Of a DNA stretch of 36,155 nucleotides, positions 1 to 7,211 are shown piece after piece. The stretch is from Pseudoalteromonas atlantica (GTDB lineage: Bacteria; Pseudomonadota; Gammaproteobacteria; Enterobacterales; Alteromonadaceae). A program made the position numbers and the translations under genes. Each line of letters starts with the position of its first letter. Within the stretch, counting starts at the first letter, position 1. The notes beneath the pieces are model-generated. The model saw only the letters and a list, made by a program, of their open reading frames with translations. It had not been told where the DNA came from and ran no database searches. Location of the stretch: positions 1 through 36,155 of the forward strand of contig BJUT01000044.1 in assembly GCA_007988745.1 (NCBI GenBank), in the 5' to 3' direction.

Positions 1-248
1 GCTCTTTTGAGGCATTCGCCTCAACACGTTTTGGGGCAGAAACGAGTTAATCATGAATGACTGCTCATGGCACTTAGCCAAACTTCGGCAAAGAGCGAAT
101 AGCGGACATCAACGTTCACTTCAGCATTACCGAATACTGAACGGTTTTGAGCTAAAGTTTTTGCGCGGCACATGGAAAAGAACTGCGTAGAGTTTGGTGC
201 CAGATGCAAGTCCATGCTAGGGATTTACTGCTGACTAAATAACTGATC
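1..248. other. Non-coding left flank of the IS630 gene
   Basis: I see no convincing coding sequence here. A short hairpin at 7-24 has 7-bp arms (ttgaggc / gcctcaa) around a 4-base loop. It has no T-tract on either side that would make it a clear terminator. The stretch should contain the downstream end of the IS630 element, but I could not fix the terminal inverted repeat. A shared word, tttgcgcg, occurs here near 160 and in inverted form near 1336-1343, which is only a weak hint. Confidence 0.4.
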
Positions 249-1289
249 CTAATTGTGATACACCTGCTTCAAGCCATGCTTGCCACCTGGGAACGGAGCC
301 GCTGTGTCCATAAAGTGGTATACCTGCTCCAGTAAGTCATCCATGTTCTTACACTGATGGTTACGGGTTATCGTTTCATGCAACGCATGCCATAGCTTTT
401 CAATTTTGTTGTGCCACGGGCTGTATACCGGTAAAAACAAGAGCTTGAACTTTGGGTTCTCATTCAGCCATTTCTGCGTTTTTTTGCTCTTATGGATGAT
501 GTAATTATCCACAATTAGCGTGATACTTTTCGCTCGCCGGTATTGCCCTTTCAGTTGCTCCAACAGCGCAATAAACAAATCACTGGTCTTGCGCTCACCA
601 CCAACATAACTGATTTGTCCTGTCTGGCTGTGCAGTGCCCCCGCCAGATAGTGTTTCTTATTCTGGCCGGGTGTAGCTACCTTACGCTGTTTACCTTTAA
701 AGCCCCAGTCGGCACCAATCTTCGGATTCAGGTGGATATCCACCTCATCCTGATAAAACACCGGATGGTCCACGCTGCAATTTTCAAGTGCCTCCCGCAT
801 GGCTGCTAACTTAGCTTCTTTATCTGGGTCTTGGATATACAGCGTCGGTGCCGCACGACGCCAGACGATGCCGACTTGTGGCAACCACCGCCTGAGAGTT
901 GAGCTATGAATAACGATACGGTAAAGCTTATGCAGTAGCAGTGCGAATAATTCACTACTCCAACGCGACCGCTGATAACCCAGTGTCCTGGGTACATGGT
1001 TCACCAACAGTTTTAAAACACCGCAGATAAAGCCTTTGGGCTGACTTGGTGGTCGCCCAGCACCCTTGGTTTTAAGGCCATCTATACCTGCTGCTTCATA
1101 CCAGGTTACCCACCGGTTTACTGATGAACGGCCTGCTTGCAAAACACGGGCTACTTGCGACTTGGTTTCACCTTTTAGCACCAATAACACCGCATTTGCC
1201 CGGCGGCACAGGTCTTTATCTCGGGTTTTATGTACAATTTTCTTCAAGCGGCGGGTTTCTGCGCCGTATAAAAATGCTATTTTGTTCAT
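249..1289 (-). CDS. IS630-family transposase
   Basis: DDE transposase that would cut and paste its own insertion sequence, normally into TA targets. The N-terminal third is a helix-turn-helix DNA-binding region (around KSQVARVLQAGRSSVNRW). The catalytic part shows the three acidic blocks of the IS630 family: YQDEVDIH, LIVDNYIIHKS, and SPWHNKIEKLWHALH with the final Glu. The length of about 346 aa is normal for the family and no stop or frameshift is seen, so it may be active. I chose the ATG at 1289; a TTG two codons upstream is less likely. No good ribosome-binding site is visible. The base composition looks more GC-rich than the copper genes beside it, fitting separate arrival. The family assignment is firm; the element ends were not resolved. 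Confidence 0.9.
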   Translation of the reverse strand: MNKIAFLYGAETRRLKKIVHKTRDKDLCRRANAVLLVLKGETKSQVARVLQAGRSSVNRWVTWYEAAGIDGLKTKGAGRPPSQPKGFICGVLKLLVNHVPRTLGYQRSRWSSELFALLLHKLYRIVIHSSTLRRWLPQVGIVWRRAAPTLYIQDPDKEAKLAAMREALENCSVDHPVFYQDEVDIHLNPKIGADWGFKGKQRKVATPGQNKKHYLAGALHSQTGQISYVGGERKTSDLFIALLEQLKGQYRRAKSITLIVDNYIIHKSKKTQKWLNENPKFKLLFLPVYSPWHNKIEKLWHALHETITRNHQCKNMDDLLEQVYHFMDTAAPFPGGKHGLKQVYHN

Positions 1290-1353
1290 ACTCAATGCGG
1301 TTGTTGATTGGTTATGTTTGGCGACTGATCTGATCGCGCAAACCGCATTGAGT
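1290..1353. repeat. Inverted repeat abutting the IS630 start codon
   Basis: Perfect 13-bp arms at 1290-1302 (actcaatgcggtt) and 1341-1353 (aaccgcattgagt), separated by 38 bp. The inner arm touches the transposase ATG. It could be the binding site of the transposase HTH domain, a hairpin limiting translation, or part of the IS terminus. The symmetry is directly visible; the role is inferred. Confidence 0.6.
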
Positions 1354-1538
1354 TCCCTTCCTCGGGTGATCTACTATTTGGAACAGCTATTTAGGATGCC
1401 AGCCCATACCTTTCTAATTCATATGTAACATTTTTTCTGTCGTACTGGCATCAAGATAACCAGAACTGAGCAAACAATCTCAAAGGTTGTACAAAATAAC
1501 ACTAAAGTTTTTTCATTAAGTTTTATTGTTATGCTCTT

Positions 1539-1558
1539 GTGGTGGCTTTCGCCACCAC
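1539..1558 (-). terminator. Terminator-like hairpin after the copper operon
   Basis: Perfect 8-bp stem (gtggtggc / gccaccac) with a 4-base loop, which is GAAA in the minus-strand transcript. It starts four bases beyond the stop of the last gene of the merR-copA operon. There is no good U-tract on the minus strand, so it may act as a weak terminator or as a 3'-end stabiliser. Confidence 0.55.
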
Positions 1559-1562
1559 TTTA

Positions 1563-1913
1563 TTAGTTTTCAAGTTCCACCATATCTTTCGCTGCAATGT
1601 CACCAGACACTAGCTTTACAGTTGCGAAATGATCATTCACAATTTTAGTAATTTGTACCGTTCCTACCTTTTCGATAGTGTAGGGATCTTCACCTTCACT
1701 CAATACTATTCTTTCATGGAATCTAATAACACTGTATTTTTGCCCAACCTCTGCGCCATGCTTAGCACCAATACAGATTAGAGTTCGATTATCAGAACTT
1801 TCTACTACCTGACCTCTCACCATGTATTTATGATAAAAAGTGGTATTGGAACAACCCACTAAATATAAACCGAATGTAAGCAATAAAAGAGCTTTTATAT
1901 AGGGTGTTTTCAT
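1563..1913 (-). CDS. Small lipoprotein, last gene of the copper operon
   Basis: Predicted lipoprotein of 116 aa. The signal peptide ends in the lipobox LVGC, so Cys would be lipidated and the protein anchored in the envelope. The mature part (about residues 25-116) has the pattern of a small beta-barrel domain such as the C-terminal domain of FlgT-type proteins: GQKYSVIR, then VGTVQITKI and a final segment ending KDMVEL. No metal-binding motif is visible. The ATG at 1913 is preferred over the GTG at 1916 because gaggt lies 7 bases upstream. It is the distal gene of the operon, about 50 bp after the HMA-like gene. Its role in copper resistance is only suggested by position. Confidence 0.7.
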   Translation of the reverse strand: MKTPYIKALLLLTFGLYLVGCSNTTFYHKYMVRGQVVESSDNRTLICIGAKHGAEVGQKYSVIRFHERIVLSEGEDPYTIEKVGTVQITKIVNDHFATVKLVSGDIAAKDMVELEN

Positions 1914-1963
1914 CACTGTTACCTCATTTGACTAACTAATTATCTATACACTTTTTTATGAAT

Positions 1964-2335
1964 TCATTTGTTTTTCCGGCCAGCCCCCGAAGGTGCTTGA
2001 TGACAACTCCAAGGCTTATGAACAGAGTTATCTTTGATGTTCTGATCAACAAATTTATAGTAACTTTCTTTAGTATGTGTCCACCAATCATTATGAACAT
2101 CTGCGCCATACTTACGGATTACCTCCTCAATCCCATCAAGGCTTACGTTTGCGGCATCATAGGCAAGGTGTATTTCACCTTCTTTGATGTTGTAACTAAC
2201 TTCATCTATACCAAAAAGCTGATCTATTTCTTTTACTAACTCGTCACAGCTTTCTTCTGTGACATTGCTAAGCTTTAGATTTCGAACAACTAAATTTTGC
2301 TCTCTAACGCCAACTCTATGATTTAAATCGCTCAT
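1964..2335 (-). CDS. HMA-like (ferredoxin-fold) protein without the CxxC motif
   Basis: A 123-aa cytosolic protein whose residues 13-80 follow the beta-alpha-beta-beta-alpha-beta pattern of heavy-metal-associated domains (LVVRNLKLSNVTEESCDELV ... GIEEVIRKYGADV). The metal loop, normally GMTCxxC, reads LSNVTEESC here, so only one of the two cysteines is kept. A His/Trp-containing tail follows (WWTHTKES, HKPWSCHQ). It could be a copper chaperone with an altered site or a regulatory partner of the CopA N-terminal domain. It has a good ribosome-binding site (aggag) and begins 10 bp after the Met-rich gene. The fold is an inference from the pattern. Confidence 0.6.
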   Translation of the reverse strand: MSDLNHRVGVREQNLVVRNLKLSNVTEESCDELVKEIDQLFGIDEVSYNIKEGEIHLAYDAANVSLDGIEEVIRKYGADVHNDWWTHTKESYYKFVDQNIKDNSVHKPWSCHQAPSGAGRKNK

Positions 2336-2345
2336 AATTTTTCTC

Positions 2346-2768
2346 CTAATGTTTGTGTGAATGCTGTTGATTGCTATCTTTCATTTCTTCCATTTTGCGG
2401 TTCATCTGCGGCATCATGTTCCCCATCATTTCTAAATGATGTTCAGCCATCTTGATTTGTTGATGCATTGGCATTTCTTCCATGTTTTTATGCATGGATT
2501 GCATCATCTTCATCATTGAACGGTGATGTTCAACCATCATCTGCTGTTGCTTTTCAGGATCTTTTTCAGTTTTAATGACATGGACTTCCTTTTTCATTTC
2601 CATCATCTTTTTGTGCATTTCTCCCATGTTCTCATGTGGTATTGCCATGCCTTGATGCATATCAGCTTTGTTCGCACCTTCATGTTTATGCTCATTGTTT
2701 TGGGCAAATGAGCTAGTGGTTATCAGTAGTGAACTAATAAATAAAATTGATTTAGTTAACGTTTTCAT
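2346..2768 (-). CDS. Met/His-rich periplasmic copper-binding protein
   Basis: A 140-aa secreted protein with a clear signal peptide (MKTLTKSILFISSLLITTSS, cleavage after SFA). The mature chain is dominated by Met and His (for example HKKMMEMKKEVHVIK, MVEHHRSMMKMMQSMHKNM) and ends in a His run (QQHSHKH). Regularly spaced MxxM and HxxM groups suit Cu(I) and Cu(II) buffering in the periplasm. It is probably helical. Its 5' end overlaps the 3' end of the methyltransferase gene by 17 bp, implying coupled translation. I do not recognise a named family, although such proteins are common in copper islands. Confidence 0.75.
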   Translation of the reverse strand: MKTLTKSILFISSLLITTSSFAQNNEHKHEGANKADMHQGMAIPHENMGEMHKKMMEMKKEVHVIKTEKDPEKQQQMMVEHHRSMMKMMQSMHKNMEEMPMHQQIKMAEHHLEMMGNMMPQMNRKMEEMKDSNQQHSHKH

Positions 2769-3417
2769 GATTTTTACCTTCTACACTTTTATTAAAATTT
2801 GGGATCCAACTCGGTGTCGATTCCATATACCTGTGGTACTCCGAACCAAACTCAGCAATCGCTTGTGCTTCTTCGCGTTTCGCTAGCTCGACGTAAACAA
2901 CGACTAAGATCGGAAACATCGCAAGTGTTGGAATTGTCGGCCACTGCAATAAAAAGCCGAACATGATTAGAATGAAAGCTACATACTGTGGGTGGCGACA
3001 CCTTGCATACCATCCAGTTGTAGCCAATTGATGATGTTTTTGCGCGTGATGCAATACATTCCATGCTGAAGACAACATAAAGAAACCTGCAACAATAAAC
3101 ACCATACTCACTATATGAAATGGGTCCCAATGGGCATCACCTTGAAATCCAAAGAAAGTATGTAATAAATGCCCATTTTCATGCGCAAAGAAATTTACTT
3201 CTGGATAGGTCTCCGTCAGCCACCCCGACAGAAAATAGATAGTTAAAGGAAAGCCATACATTTCAGTAAATAGGGCAACAATAAAGGCAGAGAACGCGCT
3301 TAGACTTCTCCAATCAGTTGATGTTTTTGGTTTGACAAAACTAAAGGCAAAAAAGATAAAAATTGCTGAGTTCAGTATCACCATTGACCATAAGCCATAA
3401 TCATATGTTTCATTCAT
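2752..3417 (-). CDS. Isoprenylcysteine carboxyl methyltransferase (ICMT)-like membrane protein
   Basis: Integral membrane protein of 221 aa with about five or six hydrophobic segments. The C-terminal half carries the ICMT/PEMT-type signature for S-adenosylmethionine binding: GWYARCRHPQYVAF, then EEAQAIAEFGSEYHRYMEST. Family members methylate small molecules or protein cysteines at the membrane. Bacterial relatives are often found beside metal-resistance genes, but the substrate is unknown. The ATG at 3417 is chosen because aaggag lies 7 bases upstream; the GTG at 3420 is too close to it. The start lies inside the tail of an in-frame extension of the DUF2933 gene, so translation may be coupled. 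Confidence 0.75.
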   Translation of the reverse strand: MNETYDYGLWSMVILNSAIFIFFAFSFVKPKTSTDWRSLSAFSAFIVALFTEMYGFPLTIYFLSGWLTETYPEVNFFAHENGHLLHTFFGFQGDAHWDPFHIVSMVFIVAGFFMLSSAWNVLHHAQKHHQLATTGWYARCRHPQYVAFILIMFGFLLQWPTIPTLAMFPILVVVYVELAKREEAQAIAEFGSEYHRYMESTPSWIPNFNKSVEGKNHENVN

Positions 3418-3508
3418 CACTGCTCTCCTTTTTATGTGATTCCTTACGTGCCTTTTCTAACCCTTGTATGTAGCCATCGTGATAGGCTGCATTTTTATCC
3501 GTGAGTTC
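3410..3508 (-). pseudogene. In-frame 32-codon tail after the DUF2933 stop
   Basis: Directly after the TAA of the DUF2933 gene the same frame stays open for 32 codons. It reads ELTDKNAAYHDGYIQGLEKA and then a Lys-rich end, and stops at a TGA that overlaps the start of the methyltransferase gene. The composition (AYHDGYIQGLEKARKE) looks like real protein. It may be the lost C-terminus of the DUF2933 protein, cut off by one nonsense change, or a separate tiny gene without a clear start. Confidence 0.45.
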
Positions 3509-3745
3509 TTAAGAGCTCTCTTCCTTTTTTTCATCAGGCGCATGTGAATGATCGTGACCATGTTTACCATGACTGCCATGCATAAATACGTGCATCAAGG
3601 GGCATAGCAATAAAATCAAGTAGGGAAGAAATTGCAGCATATGTTGACCATGCTCAAGCACTAAGAAGTAGGTCACTGCGGCAATAAGTGCCAGTGCAGC
3701 CCAGCCTGTAGGTGTTGACCAAAAATTAGTGTGTTGATTTTTCAT
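3509..3745 (-). CDS. DUF2933 small membrane protein
   Basis: A 78-aa protein of the DUF2933 type. It has a short N-terminus with FWSTPTGWAALAL, two transmembrane stretches separated by LEHGQHMLQFLPY, the conserved block LLLCPLMHVFMHGSHGKHG, and a His-rich acidic tail (HDHSHAPDEKKEESS). The CPLMHxFMH block and His tail could bind copper or another soft metal at the membrane. Genes of this type often sit next to copA and cupredoxin genes. The function is not established. It has a strong ribosome-binding site (taggaggg) and lies 9 bp after the cupredoxin gene. The length fits the family even though the frame continues beyond its stop. Confidence 0.8.
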   Translation of the reverse strand: MKNQHTNFWSTPTGWAALALIAAVTYFLVLEHGQHMLQFLPYLILLLCPLMHVFMHGSHGKHGHDHSHAPDEKKEESS

Positions 3746-3754
3746 ATTGCCCTC

Positions 3755-4108
3755 CTAAACGACTTTTAAGACACCGCGATACATTTGCATCTGACAGTGA
3801 AACTCATGCTCTCCCGGTGATAAGTTCAATAGGGTAATTTGAGTAATTTCATTTAATTTAAGCTGTTCGCTTATATCCAATGAAGGAATAAGCATTGTTT
3901 CAGCGCAGGGGGATTGATCTTTGCGCATAAACTTCAGAGTGACAGGTTGGCTAGCAGACACCTGAATTGAGGATGGGGAATACACACCATCCCTCACTTC
4001 AATGAGTACTTCATTACCTTGAACGATTGTTTTATTGGGTTTATATAGCCAAAACCACCAAACAATCAGCGCGATTAACATTAAGCCTAATAAGTTAATA
4101 ACCATCAT
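3755..4108 (-). CDS. Membrane-anchored cupredoxin
   Basis: A 117-aa protein with one N-terminal transmembrane anchor (residues 3-20, ending WFWLYKP) followed by a cupredoxin domain. The type-1 copper ligands appear as a Cys (SPCAET, about residue 71) and the C-terminal block EHEFHCQMQMYRGVLKV. The FHCQMQMYRG loop supplies His, Cys and Met. It probably binds copper on the periplasmic face and may hand it to or from the P1B ATPase encoded 11 bp upstream. The start ATG at 4108 has aaggag 7 bases before it. A second ATG follows at once and cannot be excluded. Confidence 0.8.
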   Translation of the reverse strand: MMVINLLGLMLIALIVWWFWLYKPNKTIVQGNEVLIEVRDGVYSPSSIQVSASQPVTLKFMRKDQSPCAETMLIPSLDISEQLKLNEITQITLLNLSPGEHEFHCQMQMYRGVLKVV

Positions 4109-4119
4109 TGTGATTCTCC

Positions 4120-6453
4120 TTAATGCTCTTTTGCTTTAAAAAAGCGAAGTCGATTTGCATTTGACACTACAGTCAATGACGAAAACGCCATTGCAGCACC
4201 TGCAATTACAGGGCTAAGCAGAATGCCAAAGAAGGGATATAGAACCCCCGCAGCAAAAGGAATCCCGGCTACGTTATAGACAAACGCGCCAAACAAGTTT
4301 TGTTTGATATTTCGTAAAGTAGCTTTGCTTACCGCTATGGCATCAGCAAGGCCATGAAGTGAACCACGCATTAGGGTAATGTCAGCACTTTCGATAGCTA
4401 CATCAGTCCCTGTGCCTATGGCGAAGCCAACATCGGCTAACGCTAGCGCAGGAGCATCGTTGATGCCATCTCCTGTCATACCAACAATTTCGCCGCCTTC
4501 TTGTAGCTCTTTCACCTTGTTGGCTTTATCTTCTGGCAGCACTTCAGCAAGAAACTCACTAATACCCACTTTTTTAGCTACGGCGGCAGCGGTTTCCTTG
4601 TTATCACCCGTTAACATGATGACGCGTATACCATTAGCCTGAAGCCGTTTGATAGCAGAGATTGAGTCTGACTTGATAGGATCTGCAACAGCAATGATTG
4701 CTGCAAGTTCACCATCTACAGCAAAGTACATAGGTGTTTTGGCTTCTTTGGCTAAAGACTGTGCTTGTTCAACAAAGCCTGTGAGGTCTATGCCTTTTAA
4801 CTTCATTAGTTTATCGTTTCCGAAAAGCAGGGCTTTGTTGTTGCAGCTTGCTTCTACACCAAAACCCGTAATGGCGTTAAAGGCTTCAATTTTTAGTAAC
4901 TCAATATCCTGATCTAACGCACTTTCAACAATCGCTTGCGCTAAAGGATGCTCTGAGCCGCTTTCTAAACTTGCTGCAAGCTGTAGTACGTCTTTTTCGT
5001 CAGTAGCTTTTGCTAAAATAATATCGGTTACCTTAGGTGCCCCTTCAGTAATAGTGCCCGTTTTATCTAAAATCATGGCAGTGATTTTAGAGGCGGTTTG
5101 CAGTGCCTCACCGTTGCGAATAAGCACTCCGGCTTCTGCTGCTTTTCCTACTCCCACCATGACAGACATGGGTGTTGCCAAGCCTAAAGCACACGGGCAG
5201 GCAATAATAAGCACAGTAGTTGCTGAAACGATGGCAAAAGCAATGGCTGGCTCAGGTCCAAAGTTAAGCCATGCTAGCGCACTTAACACAGAGGTAATCA
5301 TCACGACAGGTACGAAAAAAGCTGAAATAACATCGGCCAAACGGCCAATCGGCGGTTTTGAATTTTGTGCTCGTTTCACCATATTGATGATCTGTGCAAG
5401 CGCCGTGTCTTTACCAACGCGTGTGGCTCTAAATAAAATCATGCCTGATTTGTTCAAAGTACCTGCGACAACCTCATCTTCTTCAGCTTTTTCAGCAGGC
5501 ATAGGTTCGCCTGTCAGCATGGACTCATCAATAGAGGTGTGTCCTTCCAATACCACGCCATCGACGGGAATTTTTTCACCCGGTTTTACCTTCACAATAT
5601 CGTTAAATAAAACCTGCTCAATACCTATCTGAACTTCTTTGTTGTCACGAACCACGGTTGCTGTTTTGGCTTGCAAGCCGATAAGACGTTTAATGGCCTC
5701 AGAGGTTTTACCTCTGGCTTTGATTTCTAATGCTAAACCTAAATCAATTAAGCCAATGATCATGGCGGTAGCTTCAAAATAAACATGCCGTGCCATCAAT
5801 GGAACAGCGTCAGGTGCAAACACGACAACCATCGAATACAACCAAGCCGTGCCTGTTCCTAAAGCAATTAGGGTGTCCATATTGGCTGAATGATTTTTGA
5901 AGCTCTTCCATGCTCCTACATAGAAATGCTTGCCTGAAAAATACATAACACCAAAAGTTAAAATGCCTACAACCAACCAAGAAATTCGTTCAAGGTTTGT
6001 TTCAACCGTCATTTCTCCAACTACAATGCTGTAGATCATCAAAGGAACGCCGAGTGAAAGGGCAATAAACGTATCGCGCATTAGCTTCTTATAATATGCC
6101 CAATCAGCCGCCTCTTTCTCATCAAGCGCATCTGTTGCTGAGCTATCATCAATTGGCTTCGCGTTATACCCCACTGACTCAACAGCTTTGATCAATTCTT
6201 TTGTTTTAGCTGTCCCATAAACTGTTACTGTCCTATCAGCAAAATTCATTTCCGCACTGACGACTCCAAGAGTTGCCTTCAACGCCCCTTCAATTTTGCC
6301 TACACAGCTAGCACACCCAGCACCTTCAATGATAAGCTGTTGGTTATGTGATACTTTCTCCAACGTATTCTCCTTACTTTTACACGAAGAGGATTGAGCT
6401 TTTGCCTGACAGCAACAGCCTGATTCAGTTTTTATATTTGTGTTAGTAGCCAC
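4120..6453 (-). CDS. copA: Copper-exporting P1B-type ATPase CopA
   Basis: ATP-driven Cu(I) exporter of the inner membrane, 777 aa. From the N-terminus: a Cys-rich leader (SGCCCQ, SSSC), one heavy-metal-associated domain with GAGCASC at residues 44-50, then eight membrane helices. Key motifs are the actuator TGEPMPAE, the transmembrane IACPCALGLATP, the phosphorylation site DKTGTITEG, the nucleotide-binding SEHPLA, and the hinge GDGINDAPALA. In the last helices YN (YNVAGIPF) and MAFSS match the Cu(I)-selective P1B-1 subgroup. The start is GTG at 6453 with aggagg 7 bases upstream. It follows the regulator by 11 bp and is expected to be induced by it. The assignment is firm. Confidence 0.97.
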   Translation of the reverse strand: MATNTNIKTESGCCCQAKAQSSSCKSKENTLEKVSHNQQLIIEGAGCASCVGKIEGALKATLGVVSAEMNFADRTVTVYGTAKTKELIKAVESVGYNAKPIDDSSATDALDEKEAADWAYYKKLMRDTFIALSLGVPLMIYSIVVGEMTVETNLERISWLVVGILTFGVMYFSGKHFYVGAWKSFKNHSANMDTLIALGTGTAWLYSMVVVFAPDAVPLMARHVYFEATAMIIGLIDLGLALEIKARGKTSEAIKRLIGLQAKTATVVRDNKEVQIGIEQVLFNDIVKVKPGEKIPVDGVVLEGHTSIDESMLTGEPMPAEKAEEDEVVAGTLNKSGMILFRATRVGKDTALAQIINMVKRAQNSKPPIGRLADVISAFFVPVVMITSVLSALAWLNFGPEPAIAFAIVSATTVLIIACPCALGLATPMSVMVGVGKAAEAGVLIRNGEALQTASKITAMILDKTGTITEGAPKVTDIILAKATDEKDVLQLAASLESGSEHPLAQAIVESALDQDIELLKIEAFNAITGFGVEASCNNKALLFGNDKLMKLKGIDLTGFVEQAQSLAKEAKTPMYFAVDGELAAIIAVADPIKSDSISAIKRLQANGIRVIMLTGDNKETAAAVAKKVGISEFLAEVLPEDKANKVKELQEGGEIVGMTGDGINDAPALALADVGFAIGTGTDVAIESADITLMRGSLHGLADAIAVSKATLRNIKQNLFGAFVYNVAGIPFAAGVLYPFFGILLSPVIAGAAMAFSSLTVVSNANRLRFFKAKEH

Positions 6454-6464
6454 CCTTTTTCCTC

Positions 6465-6878
6465 CTATGCTTTTTTTATTTGCTCAAAGTTTTCGATGAG
6501 ATGACAAACCATGTTTGCAGTCGGTGCTTTGTCTTCCATTTCTTCCCATCGAGAAAGCGCAGAAGACATTTTTCCTCGAAGTGCCAACATTGCTTGAAAC
6601 TGCTTTTCTGTTTCTTCAAGCCGCTCTTTGATCAGGCTTCTGACTAATGGGCACGCACTTTTACCATCTTCAGATTCATTAATAATTTCCTTGATATCTG
6701 CAACAGAAAACCCAAGGTTTCTGGCACTTAAAATGAATTTAAGTCTCGATACTTCTTTATTCGAGTATGACTTGTAGCCGTTCACTGACTTAGCAGGTTT
6801 TAACAATCCCAATCGCGAGTAATAGCGCACCGTATCAGCAGTCGTTCCAAGGCTTTTTGCCAGCTCTGCAACTTTCAT
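6465..6878 (-). CDS. MerR-family metal-responsive regulator with unusual cysteine set
   Basis: A 137-aa MerR-family activator/repressor. The winged helix is at residues 1-70 (MKVAELAKSLGTTADTVRYY ... GFSVADIKEI) and a dimerisation helix at about 78-115. Only two cysteines are present: Cys76 (SACPLV), at the position that is Ser77 in CueR and Cys79 in ZntR, and Cys125 (NMVCHLIE), matching the distal CueR cysteine. The proximal CueR loop cysteine is missing. It heads the operon, 11 bp before copA, and its promoter has the 19-bp spacer that MerR proteins remodel, so autoregulation is likely. The ATG at 6878 is chosen (aggag 5 bases upstream) over the GTG at 6884. Copper as inducer is inferred from context. 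Confidence 0.9.
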   Translation of the reverse strand: MKVAELAKSLGTTADTVRYYSRLGLLKPAKSVNGYKSYSNKEVSRLKFILSARNLGFSVADIKEIINESEDGKSACPLVRSLIKERLEETEKQFQAMLALRGKMSSALSRWEEMEDKAPTANMVCHLIENFEQIKKA

Positions 6879-6921
6879 GTTCACTCCTTAGTTCTTCACC
6901 TAAGTTTGTAATCTCACCTAC

Positions 6922-6952
6922 AGCTTAGACCTGTGTCTAAGACACAGGTCAA
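6922..6952 (-). promoter_or_regulatory. MerR-type promoter and operator of the merR-copA operon
   Basis: On the minus strand a -35 (TTGACC, 6947-6952) and a -10 (TAAGCT, 6922-6927) are separated by 19 bp, the over-long spacer typical of MerR-activated promoters. The spacer and -35 are covered by a perfect palindrome at 6928-6950, with 11-bp arms (gacctgtgtct) around one central base. It lies 44 bp upstream of the regulator start codon, so the regulator would control its own operon. Confidence 0.88.
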
Positions 6953-7184
6953 GTGATTATTCGTGATTAATAATGCAAAAGCTAAAAACTAATTTTTGGT
7001 AAAAAGAGGAATCTCGGCCAAAATCGACAGTATTAATTACTGTAAATGGCAATAACTTGAGCATTTTCATAATGCCTTTCCAAATATCGTACTAATCGTT
7101 CAAAACAATTGATTATTTAAATCAATGAATAAGTCATTCTATTTTTGATGGGAGTGGCGAAAAAAAGACGCACTGATCCTGTGA
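6953..7184. other. Intergenic region with two short inverted repeats
   Basis: No gene is seen. An inverted repeat at 7027-7043 has 6-bp arms (acagta / tactgt). A second at 7108-7126 has 7-bp arms (attgatt / aatcaat) around 5 bases and resembles an FNR/CRP-type half-site pair. Neither stands directly before a start codon. Confidence 0.35.
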
Positions 7185-7211
7185 TTAGCCAATAATTGGT
7201 GGACGATAAAG
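7167..7211 (-). repeat. Conserved 3'-end block shared by the two copL-like genes (copy 1)
   Basis: This 45-bp segment matches 19718-19761 at about 41 of 45 aligned positions. It covers the last codons (LYRPPI), the stop and about 18 bp of downstream DNA. Similarity beyond the stop suggests a conserved RNA end or a shared origin for the two genes. Confidence 0.7.

Noticed and set aside
1..248. Terminal inverted repeat of the IS630 element
   Set aside because: I compared both flanks and found only one short shared word (tttgcgcg); not enough to place the ends or the TA duplication.
1066..1428. Plus-strand open frames over the 5' end of the IS630 transposase
   Set aside because: Antisense shadows of the transposase reading frame with no protein-like features.
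5054..5632. 192-codon open frame on the plus strand inside the copper ATPase gene
   Set aside because: It is antisense to a certain gene, has low-complexity Ser/Ala/Thr composition typical of shadow frames, and lacks a family or ribosome-binding support.
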